Assembly (NCBI GenBank): GCA_017893485.1
Contig: CM030361.1
Span: 306,991,224 to 307,055,223 of the forward strand
Source of the DNA: Hemerocallis citrina
Taxonomy: Eukaryota > Streptophyta > Magnoliopsida > Asparagales > Asphodelaceae
DNA length: 64,000 bases
Direction: 5' to 3'
Below, piece by piece: positions 45,451-55,223 of the stretch (position 1 is its first letter; the number at the start of each line of letters is the position of its first letter). The notes beneath the pieces are model-generated. The model was not told the origin of the DNA. It made no database searches and saw only the letters and a program-made list of their open reading frames with translations. The position numbers and the translations under genes are program-made.

Positions 45451-46292
45451 AGAGAATTAAGGATAATGAGATCCTATGTTTAGGTTAAGTAGAGGTACAC
45501 GACAGTAGTCCAATGCCCTCTCTTCAATCTAACTCAAGGCCATCTCAAACTCTAGATTCTGATTATCCGCTCTAACATGTAAATGTAAAATTGTAAATAA
45601 AAAAATATTGTATGTTCTTTATGAGTTTCTATTACTTGTATTTGTATGTAAAAAAAGCTTGCAAAAAAATTCATAGTAGTTTAAATGAATAATATGGACA
45701 TTTTTTCACTCTTATACAGTTATACTTGTATTATTTTTTTTGTAAGTGAAGTTGTAAAAAAAAAAATTAACCGGGCCAACTCTCGACCTGGCCCGACCCG
45801 AAACGGGTTCAATCCGAATGGGCTCGCGGGTCGACCGAGTCGAAATTTTGGATTTCGAACTCGGCCTACCCCGGCCCGGTTAAACCCGCGACACGACCCG
45901 ACCCGAACCCGTTTTAACTTAGCTGCAACCAACACGGGTCCGACCCGACCTGACCGGTCGACCTGAATGCCACCCCTAGGCCACATGAATCCTTTTCTTC
46001 GACTCAACTCAGTAATATTAACTCCTATTATATTCTCTAGCAAGTGCTTTTAGGTGGCTAGGTTCAAGATCAAACAATCTTCCTAATTGAAACCGTTATT
46101 GATCTCAGATGCATGGTAACCCTCAATGCAACATATCTTGATAGGATCAGAGCTTTTTGCTGTATGCATTCAGTAGTGGAACTGCCGATCCTGTCGCTAA
46201 ATTGGGGCCAAAACAACATGCCAATTATTTTGAAAACTCTGCTACATCAACTTACAGTTCACTAAAACAGGAAGCCCCAGATATAATAGTAA

Positions 46293-46647
46293 GGCTATGT
46301 TTGAGAACAAATTTAAGTTAGGATAACTGGAGTTATCATCTCTTATAACTTCAAAAATCTCCAAGTCATGCTAACTTTGGCATATTTGGGACTCATTTTG
46401 GAGTTGAGATAACTGTGGTTATCTTACCCTAAAAGGTGAGTAAACCATAGTTATCTAAACTCCATTCTTATCTATTTTTCTTAACTTTGAAGATAACTTT
46501 AAAATTGATGTAAAGGTCCGTCTACCAAAATTAGCATAGCTTGTAGATAACTTTAAAATTGATGTACGGGTATGATTACCATAATTAGCATAGCTTGTAC
46601 CTCCAAAGTTAAGATAACTTTGTCTATCTTTGTTCCCAAACAGAACC
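46293..46647. mobile_element. MITE with TAA duplication and internal repeat
   Basis: The left end is GGCTATGTTTGAGAACAAA and the right end inverted is GGTTCTGTTTGGGAACAAA. TAA flanks both sides (46290-46292, 46648-46650). Two copies of a segment of about 55 bp (GATAACTTTAAAATTGATGT ... ATTAGCATAGCTTGTA) lie in tandem inside it. Confidence 0.82.
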
Positions 46648-46650
46648 TAA

Positions 46651-48265
46651 ACAGGGAGATGAAGACTTGCCTCTACATGGATAAGAATTCAGTTATGCAA
46701 GTATTAGATGTAATAACCTAATCCTGTATGCAACTTACACAAAATAGTAGTATGAATTTTAGACTGCTGAACTATGGTTACATCTTTATACTTAACCAAT
46801 CTTCAAAGCAAAGTTCAAGGGGAGAAACCAGGATACGATACACTGTTATGGTGCATCTAAAACGGTTTTAAGATGAGAAAACTCCATCCAGTTTAAGATA
46901 TGCAGAATAAGCACCATCAGGTCAACAAGTGAGGCGAAAAAGAACCTAGCAGTTGGAATAGAAAAAAAACGAGTACTATAAACTGTAAAATTGACTTGAG
47001 GTGAATAGAATGTTAGTCATCATTCTACAGGCATCTCTTCAATTACCAACAAGAAAGAAGGATGCTCCTTTCAATTTGTAGGAGATCCCAGATGCCTTCA
47101 ATTATTTACCTTAGTAAGTGTCATGAATAGTGTTTTACTCAAGTTAACATGTCATTTTGAGGTGTGTTCATACAGTCAGGTGTTAATATCAAATGACCAA
47201 GCAAGAATGCAGACCGATACCAATCCACCAGAAGTATGAAGTAACAAATGACTCACATTTACAAGAATATATGGTCCAAGCTCCGGTGCAAACATTCTCA
47301 CACCTAACAGAGAAAAAGAAATCAAAAAGAGAAGATGTGTACCTGACTTAGATTGAAGTATTGCATTAAATTCCGTCTTTAAAGAAAAATACTGCATAAA
47401 TTAAAAAATTAAGACACTAATGGGCAACAAAGGTGAGGGGAATCATATCCAATCGCCTAAAATAATTAGGATTAGGCCTTACAAAATGGTGAACAAATTT
47501 ATTGTGATCTCACCTTCGCAGTCCAAGCATAATCAAACTATCAACTATACAGGATGATCTGCGGTTGTGATCCATTTTTCTTTCTTCAGCAAATTTGAGA
47601 AGGCCCCTTTTCTGGCTTGTAATATTTATGGTAATGCACGCGTTAGAATTTAGAAGTAGTATGTTGTTATTCTTGTCGGTTTTTATCCCACTTCTCATTA
47701 AAATTCAATCATACTTTCCATGTGATTTTCACATATGAAGCGGGGTTAAGAATGATCTGAAAAACCAAACCTAGTGCTCTAGAGTCTAGATTTTGGTCGG
47801 CTCATGAAGATTACAGACTTGGATCCACAACACTACCCAGTAAAATGCAAGACCACACCATTGTGCAGGAGGGAGTGCCGGTTCAATATACAGTCCCTAC
47901 AAAATTTTATACCAATATGTCATTCCTCACAACTAAAGCTTAGAAAGGAAAATACACATGCAGAGTAAATTTAATCAGCACTGATTAACTGAGCAGCCCC
48001 ATGCCAAAAGATCTGGTGCTAGTAAATGCAACAAAACCTAGTCTCAATTAAGGCTACTCCAGCACACCTCAAAGATAACCTTCCTAGTCATTACCAATTC
48101 ACCGAATTTCATCAAGCATGACATCCGCCAAGAATGAGTTTCATCTAAAAATAAACATTGAAGTCATATTAACAGTATACTTTCCTTAATCTCTTCCTGT
48201 TAGATTTCAAACTCCATCAATAATATCAATCAATGCTTTATTTTGTGGTAAATAATACTGTACAA
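46651..48265. other. Unassigned DNA, possible intronic host sequence
   Basis: The composition is less repetitive than its neighbours. Two exon-like pieces on the minus strand (around 47515-47620 and 47270-47312) have reasonable splice signals, but their phases do not join and I recognise no protein. I do not call a gene. Confidence 0.35.
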
Positions 48266-48944
48266 TGTTAGGAATTTAGCCCATAGCAGAAGTGGTTGTG
48301 GAGAAGCAATAACCGATGAATGCAGCAAGTAGAACAAACCATACACACAAAGCACACAATTTTGTCCCCGCTAGGACAACCCTAATCCGAGAGAAAAAAA
48401 AACCCGAGATATTATTCAATTAGAAAATATATATGAGTTACAATCACTCTCATCAAGAACCTATCTATCTTTCAAGCTTCACTAGAAGAAGATACTTGTT
48501 GTTTACAACGGAAAACTCTCCGATTAAGTATTATCTCACAAATGAGGCTATTACTATAATAATATAATATATAGAGATCTAGAGAAACTCTAGGTTGTAG
48601 TCTTGATAAAATAACCGTCTAATATACCCGGAAGAGAAAGCCAGACAACAAGAGCTTTTCGATCTAACTTGGAGAAGAAACTAGGCCTAAACAATTTCCT
48701 ACGAATTGGCCCAACATGTGTTCCTACGCCACTTGTGGTCGACTGCTTGGAATAGCGGTCAACTGCTTTGGTTCCAACCAAGTCAAAGAACAATCCGATC
48801 TAATGCAGTCAACTGCAACCAGTTGCTATCTCTGTCTGCTAATGCTGCTCCTCCTTTTTTCTTCCAATATTCGCTTTAAATCCTCTTCTTGCTTTACCGT
48901 ATTCTCTTCACATTGAAACTAGTATGCAAGACATAAACCCAACA
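48266..48944 (-). mobile_element. Copia 3' LTR of a truncated element
   Basis: It runs from TGTTAGG (48266) to CCCAACA (48944). It is followed by ATCTTCATCTTGGATTGC, which mirrors the ATCTCCACCTTGG polypurine-complement of the young Copia at 55022, so it is the downstream LTR of a minus-strand element. The U3 side carries GTCGACTGC, GTCAACTGC and CAGTCAACTG (48726-48817), relatives of the CAGTCGACTG motif. Confidence 0.7.
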
Positions 48945-49207
48945 ATCTTCATCTTGGATTGCATACTCATGCATCCACACCTATGTGATTAATCGCCTTT
49001 AAACTCTTTCTTTCTTCTCTTGCATATAACCCGATTCAATGGCTTCTTTTGCTAGTTGAACTTACCTGCACCTGTTATTTCTTCAATAGTATGTCCCTTT
49101 TAAGAACATATCCCAGTAAGCGTCAATACGAAGGCGCCACCCTCCTCACGAACTCCACCTACCCCGAGAAATTATCCTGCTTCCGGCGATATTCGAACAT
49201 CGCGGTC

Positions 49208-49465
49208 TCACTTAAGTGATTTTAGTGGTGGTGGACTAGATAATGCTTTGAGAACGTAAGGCTTCAAAACACTCGAGCGAGTTTTTCCGTTCCAACAAAT
49301 CATGTAGAGGTTGTACTGAATTGCCTCAACACCCCTCATTCCTTTCATCACCTTACAACGATCTTTCCAAACCGATAGAACTCCACATCGAGTTGTGTAC
49401 TTACAACCCCATGCTTCCAGAGTTCCCAAGAATATTATGTTCCATTTCAACAAAAGAATATGCAT
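49208..49465 (-). pseudogene. Copia pol scrap (pre-integrase region)
   Basis: The frame includes NIIFLGTLEAWGCKYTTRCGVLSVWKDRCKVMKGMRG, the segment just before the integrase zinc finger in Copia polyproteins (compare 57544-57610, LILLGALEASGLKFASEGG). It lies only about 260 bp from the LTR, so most of pol is deleted. Confidence 0.75.
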
Positions 49466-49469
49466 GACC

Positions 49470-50116
49470 TTTAATCACACCCTCTTCAATCACAAACATA
49501 CAACTCTATTTCTTGTTCTTGCATTACCATCAACGAAGCAACCCACTATCATCAAATTGCATTAGTTAGAACTACATGGAATTGGAACACTCTTGTATTT
49601 ACAACTTCATCAAACTATTAACATCAATGTAACAACCTACTCAATCCTCAAATTTCACATTAAATCAGAACAACTCTATATTTTCAACTTCATCAAACCA
49701 ACTTAGTTAACAAAAGAAAAGATTGAGGGTTGTTCAACACTCTTACCATCTCATACCCCTAAAAAGAAACCCACAAAATAAAAAAAGCAAGCTACAACCC
49801 TCGTGCATATGCACAAGAATAACAACAAAAAGATCGACCACACAACTACCCAAATCAACAACTTAGTCAACCCAACCACACACTCTATATCATCGTTGAG
49901 CTTGTGAACATCGCAGAACATCATTTCACTCAAATCAACACTACTAAAATCAAAATTCAAAAAAAAATTAAAAAAATACAATGCTTAATATATTATAACT
50001 ACAATTTCAATCACATTATACAACTAAATTTGAACAACTCTATCCAAAACCAAAAAAAAAAGACGAAACCTTTCCTACAAAGAAATTCAAAAGATGAGAT
50101 TTTTCTTACTCAGAAC
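49470..50116. other. A-rich DNA downstream of the SAM gene
   Basis: This is likely the 3' flank of the SAM-domain gene (which is on minus) plus intergenic DNA. There are no other genes. A-rich patches lie at 49955-49980 and 50050-50065. Confidence 0.45.
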
Positions 50117-50737
50117 TCAGAAGTTGTTATCATTCTTGTTGCCGAGTTTCTGAATCTCCGAAAACATCTTCCTCCTCGACCCCACCGCGCTAATCCCCAT
50201 ATCCTTCAAATCTTCCAACGTCAGCAACGGCAAAACCTCGTCATCCACCTCATGTATCTCGAAAACCGGCGCATACCGCCCAAATCCCAGCCTATTCAGC
50301 CACGACCTCACCCCCACCACCACATCATCCTCCTCCTCCTCCACCCCCACCTCATCAACCCCATTCTCCCGATCACCGGACGGGCTCGGCGACTGCGAAT
50401 GTCGGTCGAACTCGGAGCGGAACCCATCTTCTTCGACGTCGTCCGTGGGTTTGGATGTCCAAGCGGAGGAGCGGGGCCGTTTGGAGCGGCTGCGGTTAGG
50501 GTTAGGGTTAGGGTTTGGTTTGAAGTTAGTTTTGAGAGGGGGGAGTTTAGGGAGGCGGCGGAAGAGGGGGATGTCAGAGGAGGTGAGGTCTCCGAGGCGG
50601 ACGGAGGGGCGGCGGTGACGCTTGGCGGTGGCGGCGGCTGCGGCGGCAGCAGGATCGGAGGGGAGGGTGGAGCCATTGATGGCAGCGGAGGGGGGATCGG
50701 GTGGAGGGGCGGAGGGGAGGGGGAGGAGATCCGACAT
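50117..50737 (-). CDS. SAM (sterile alpha motif) domain protein, intronless
   Basis: It is a 206-residue frame with a start at MSDLLPLPS and a TGA stop. Residues 1-130 are low complexity: Pro/Ala-rich, basic (KRHRRPS, RSRSKRPR) and with an Asn-Pro run. Residues 140-195 form a SAM domain: VRSWLNRLGFGRYAPVFEIHEVDDEVLPLLTLEDLKDMGISAVGSRRKMFSEIQKLG. SAM domains mediate protein or RNA contacts. Small plant proteins with one C-terminal SAM domain of this type are conserved and poorly characterised. The frame is unbroken, GC-richer than its surroundings, and its 5' flank carries a MITE starting 213 bp upstream. This is the best intact host gene in the window. Confidence 0.9.
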   Translation of the reverse strand: MSDLLPLPSAPPPDPPSAAINGSTLPSDPAAAAAAATAKRHRRPSVRLGDLTSSDIPLFRRLPKLPPLKTNFKPNPNPNPNRSRSKRPRSSAWTSKPTDDVEEDGFRSEFDRHSQSPSPSGDRENGVDEVGVEEEEDDVVVGVRSWLNRLGFGRYAPVFEIHEVDDEVLPLLTLEDLKDMGISAVGSRRKMFSEIQKLGNKNDNNF

Positions 50738-50949
50738 TGTTAAGGGGTTAGGGTTTCAGCGAAGAATTGAGAAAGAGAGACGACGAGGACGACGACGAAG
50801 AAGAAGCAGATAATGGAGGTGCGTTTTGAAGTGGGCTTTGGGCCTGATTTGGGCATTAGGGCGATTTTTTTTTTGGGCTTGGGTTTATGAGAGTTTGGGT
50901 TGAATCGGGTGGGGCACCAATCTCAATGTGGATGGGTCGACGTGGATAA

Positions 50950-51359
50950 GAGCATATGTAGTCGTTTAAGTTAAAAAATTGGTATATAGATATTTTGGAC
51001 GACACATGATCTTCCGTTTCGTCCAACACAAACACACAAAATATCAATTTTGTCTCTCTTCCCCAGATGGAAGATCATCTTCCTGTTTCCCTTTTTTTTA
51101 AATTTCAAACGGCAGATCATATGGCGTTTGATCGTTTCACAATTAAAAAAATTTCTCAGACGACAAATTATATACCGTCCGACTATAAGACGGTAAATCA
51201 TCTTCCGATTTCTAAAATATGGATAAAGCCATTTCCGCTGCCAAATATAGTCATCTTATGTTCATTCGAAACCCAAAAAATAGGTATATAGACGACTACA
51301 AATGGTTTTTTTCCAAAATATCTATTTTTTGGAAATATAGCCAACGACTACAGATGCTC
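50950..51359. mobile_element. PIF/Harbinger-like MITE, GAGCATCTGTAGTCG family (inverted copy)
   Basis: The left end is GAGCATATGTAGTCGTTTAA and the right end inverted is GAGCATCTGTAGTCGTTGGC. TAA flanks both sides (50947-50949, 51360-51362). It is related to 7408-8088 in opposite orientation (shared GGCTATAT, CGAAATCC and GACGAC-type blocks). It lies in the upstream region of the SAM gene. Confidence 0.85.
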
Positions 51360-51435
51360 TAAGGGAAATCAAGAAACTACAGAATTTTTGTGTGAGTGGG
51401 ACAATTCCCTCCTCCCGTCCCATTAATAAGAGTTT

Positions 51436-53460
51436 TTTTTTGTTTTTTTTTTTTTGGTTTTTTTTTTTTTTTGGTTTTTTTTTTGGAACAATAGGATGGA
51501 GTGAAGTCACTCTAGCCCAAAATAGATAGATAACCAAAATAGGGTACAATGAGACAGTTTATAAGGGGCAAACTAAATACAAGACCCCAAAACAGAAAAG
51601 GAAATAACAACATAAAGCTAACAAGAGATTAGCCCAACCACCAAAAATAGAATATTACAGACCCAGCAAAAAGTAGAGCACAGGGGAAACAAAACAAACA
51701 ACAAAATAAGGGCCTGGAACCAGCGGTAGAAACGGAACCCAGTAGAGCAAAAAGGCGTAGCCACAGGAGGAAGAAGCTGAAAACGAAAGGCCGCTCCAAA
51801 CCACCCGAAAGTGCCATAAGGGCTCCCGAAGGAGAGCAAGCCCCCCCACGGTAGCCGGAACAGAAAGCATCCGAAAAAACACCCCCAAGCTGCCAAGACT
51901 AGCAAAAGGAGACGCTGACGATAGAAGGAACGGCCGCCAACCTGCACAAAAACAGAATGCAAACATATGAGGGAGCGACTCTCCACAGAAGGCAACAGCC
52001 ACAACCACAACAAAAACGTTGGCCCCAAAACAAAGCAAAAAGAACAATTGAAGGCCGACTCCAAAAAGCCAATAACAGGCAGAATACAATAGAACCCAGA
52101 GAAGAAACTAACATAACTTCATAGAAGATCACAATAGATAAAAAGCATAAGAACAGTTTAAACGTAGCTGCGCTAGAGCAGGCCCCCAATAACAAGCAGG
52201 CTAAGTAGAGAAAAGGTTAAAGAAGTAAAGACACAGACATTAGACCATCAAAATCAGAACCCCAGCTGATAATGGGGGAAGTCAAAAGCCAGCTACAGCA
52301 ACCCAAAAACTGACCGCAGCCAGAACAACCACATAACAGAGAAGAATATCCCAAAAAACACCTGCAAAAGCAAGCATAAAAAGAGATAATCCCCAGCATT
52401 AACCAGAGAAGAAGAGAAGCCGTAGAGCAAAACCAGGGCAGAGACTAGGGCTGTTCATACTTTGGTTAAAACCGATTACCAAACCGAACCAAACCGAAAT
52501 TTACCAATTGGGTTCGGTTTTTCGGTTTTTCGGTTCAGTTTTGATCCAAACCGGAGTTTTTTAGATAGTTCGGATCAGTTTTTTGTTGGCTTCTAAATAA
52601 ACCGAACCGAACAAAAAACCGAACTTTTTTTGGACCAAAATAAATTCTACCCCTAGGATCTAGGGTAAATGAGATCTAACGGTTAAATCTAAATGACTTC
52701 TCAACTTCTCTATTCTTTGACCCTAGATATAATTTGAGTGCTTGTGCGAGTGCAAAATGCACTCTTAATCTACATGTCTATTCAAGTATCAAGTATGTGT
52801 GCAGGATTGAGTTATCAAGTACAAAATGTTTGTGCAAGTGTTTATGCAAGTGCAGTGCCAGTTATACAGTTATAACAGTTCTGCTCCTCTACAATTGTGC
52901 ATGTGATTATGCAGCTATGCTTGAGTGCTTGTACAAGTGCAAAATACAACAAGTATTATAAAAACGTGTAATTTTAAATTGTAAATTGTAACCTTATATA
53001 GTTGTATTCATTTGTAACTTGTAAATTCTAATGTATTGAATATTGAATAATAATTTTTTCATTCAAAATCACATGTAAAATTCAAAATTGAACAACTTCT
53101 AAAAAGTTCGGTTAGTTCGGTTATTAACCGAACCGAACCGATAAAATTCGGTTCGGTTCAAACCGAATTTTATCAGTTTCGGTTCGGATTTCGATTTCAA
53201 ATATACCAAACCGAAAATTTCGGTTCGGTGCGGTTATTTTCGGTTCGGTTCAGTTTTGCACCGATGAACAGCCCTAGCAGAGACCAAGAGTCCAACCAAA
53301 TCAGCTCTGCATCAAAAGAGGAAGAAGAGAATGTTAATACCGTGAAAAGTGAAATCACTAGATCAAGAGTTTGGATAAACACAATAAGTAATCAACACTA
53401 GCACAGTTGAAACAAATGGAGCAAAGACAGACCGTAAACATAAAAAACGCACAACAATCT
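51436..53460 (-). mobile_element. Poly-A retroposon (LINE-like, non-coding) with 15-bp target duplication
   Basis: The 15-mer CATTAATAAGAGTTT lies at 51421-51435 and 53461-53475. On the minus strand the insert ends in the hairpin GAGTGA CT TCACTC, CATCCTATTGTTCC and an A-rich tail (51433-51485 as T). The body is G/T-rich on the coding strand, like a LINE leader or 3' region, and has no recognisable endonuclease or RT. It carries a nested hAT MITE at 52446-53276. The right flank continues as TTTAACGAAATAAAC, itself like a LINE tail, so it landed in an older LINE. Confidence 0.75.
52446..53276. mobile_element. hAT MITE with TAGGGCTGTTCAT ends
   Basis: The 13-bp terminal repeats TAGGGCTGTTCAT / ATGAACAGCCCTA are perfect. 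An 8-bp duplication, gcagagac, flanks it perfectly (52438-52445, 53277-53284). Both subterminal regions are packed with AACCGAACC/GGTTCGGTT repeats, probably transposase-binding sites. The middle has GTGCAAGTGCAAAA-like internal repeats. Confidence 0.95.
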
Positions 53461-53475
53461 CATTAATAAGAGTTT

Positions 53476-54518
53476 AACGAAATAAACAACCAAAATATAG
53501 AGCATGCTAATCATGAGTTCCAACAGGCTGGTTACCAACGAATCTTGAACTCTGAATGTCTTTGATTTTAGTTAACGGAGATTTAGGTGAGTTTTCCTTC
53601 TTCTTTGCCGATTCTTTTCTACTTTGTTCATGAAATACTATCTCAGGCATGCAATTCAAAATCGACAAAAACTGATCTTCGGGTAAATACCTGTTGCCCT
53701 CACATGAACCTAACATATATGTCTGCTTGTTTCATTGGGACTGCATGCAGGATGGTCAATTTTTCATATTAAACTCGGTCTGTCCCCGGAGTGAGGTATG
53801 TAGGGGCTGTCGGCAGTTGCAGCCGGTAACTTTTCTGATTGCATTTACTTCAGCAATTTGTCAGCACTTTTTTAGTGCAGGGTCCAACAAATTAAAGGGA
53901 CAGTTTTCAGATCAACACGTCGTAGTAAGTTGATGAACGGAACCCCACAACTTCCGCTGGTTGTCACTGTTGACCAGAATCATTGAATCTCACTAAAGGC
54001 TCCACCAAGAGTGGCCGTTGTTTCGCTAACTGTTCATTAATGAAACAGGTGACTAGGGTCACTTTAAAAAAAAAAAAAAAAAGAGTGGCTGTTGCCGACT
54101 TGCTGCTGCCTTGAACAACAACTGTGGCATCCACAGTTAGGTTTGCATGCCCACAAAATCTCAACACACAAAACAGTAAACCCCACACTGAAGCAAGTTG
54201 CAAGAGATGCAATGTATGTAAACAAGAGGCAATTATGATGGTTTGGAACCATGTTGTTTTTCTGTTGCATTAATTTTGTTGGTAATATTATTTTTAACTT
54301 GAATGGTTTGCGATTATTTTGTAGGGAACTAGACATGGGTGAAGGATTCGGTTACTGGTCCCATATGAGTTTTTTTTTTTGGGGGGGATCAATCATGATT
54401 TTTTTTTTTTTGAAAATTAAGCAATTTCTGCACCATGTTATGAGATTGTGATGCTATTTTCATGACTGTTTCGGGTCCTGCAAACATTGTGGGGGCGTTA
54501 AGTCGGTTTTAGCATCAC
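53476..54518. other. Unassigned DNA
   Basis: It begins with a LINE-tail-like segment to about 53490, then unremarkable sequence. A 17-A run lies at 54065-54081 and T-rich runs at 54370-54410. No genes are recognised. Confidence 0.45.
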
Positions 54519-54523
54519 AGAAA

Positions 54524-55021
54524 TGTTGTGCGGAATACAAATCAAACCAACAATCAAACGAGAGAAACAGCGAGAAAACACAGAAAAGCAAGCAACACAA
54601 GAACACAAGATTTACGTGGTTCGGCAAAACGATGCCTACATCCACAAGGGGCGGTTGGGGTTCTTTACTATGATCTCCAATGGGCAAACAAAGCCTTTAC
54701 AAGAGATGATGGCTGCAAAATCCGAATAAGGTGTTACAATTTACAAAACCCTAACGGGTGTATTTATAGGGAAACTATTGGGCCTTTTCGAATTGGGCCT
54801 ATTCTGGATCCAAAACCCGCCGACAGTCGACTGGTCGAATTACCAGTCGACTGGTACTTCCTTCGGGACAGTCGACTGATCAGTCGACTGTTGCTGCTGT
54901 ATCTTTAGTCCTTGAAAACTCCTCTCTGGACAGTCGACTGCTCCTCTATCCAGTCGACTGAAGCTCTGAAACTTTCGAACACTGCAGATACCAAATACCA
55001 GAATCGAGCCATTATCCTACA
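54524..55021 (-). repeat. Copia 3' LTR
   Basis: The TATA box CCTATAAATA is at 54761-54770 on minus. Six exact CAGTCGACTG palindromes lie upstream of it in U3, at 54824, 54844, 54869, 54881, 54931 and 54951. Confidence 0.96.
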
Positions 55022-55090
55022 ATCTCCACCTTGGCGAGATCTTCCAAGTATCCAACAATCTCCACCTTGGTGAAATCTTCCAAGTAGCCC
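55019..55090 (-). repeat. Duplicated polypurine-tract region
   Basis: A 36-bp unit (ACAATCTCCACCTTGG, then GA(G/A)ATCTTCCAAGTA) occurs twice, the first copy starting in the last bases of the LTR. On minus this gives two PPT-like AAGGTGGAGAT sites; only the LTR-adjacent one defines the current LTR. Confidence 0.85.
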
Positions 55091-55223
55091 AAGCAATCTC
55101 CACAAATACTCCAAAACAACTGCTCATCACCAAATGTAACAAAAACAAACTCCACCTTAGTATGATATCACATACTAAACAAACCAATAGCAAAGCACTA
55201 TCCCAATCGCCCATGCCAAATTA

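Larger units (their letters stand above)
41632..45978 (+). mobile_element. Decayed hAT element
   Basis: The left end is TAGGGATGGCAACCGGG and the right end inverted is TAGGGGTGGCATTCAGG. The flanking 8-mers gcccacat (41624-41631) and ggccacat (45979-45986) match at 7/8. Subterminal CGACCCG/GGGTCG-rich repeats fill both ends (41640-41860, 45775-45960), a common hAT transposase-binding layout. Inside are BED zinc finger and hAT dimerisation remnants on +, plus a nested MITE at 43074-43977. Many stops make it inactive. Confidence 0.85.

Noticed and set aside
47176..47698. Two exon-like minus-strand segments (ending LIMLGLRR, and VRMFAPELGPYIL)
   Set aside because: Splice signals look fair, but phases do not join without a stop and I recognise no protein family.
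51618..52089. Cys/Phe/Leu-rich minus ORFs of up to 148 codons
   Set aside because: G/T-rich retroposon body gives hydrophobic frames in all three phases. No domain, and the initiators are arbitrary.
54528..54908. Plus-strand ORF of 126 codons, repeated at 58774-59154
   Set aside because: It lies wholly within the Copia LTR and on the antisense strand. It is duplicated only because the LTR is duplicated.
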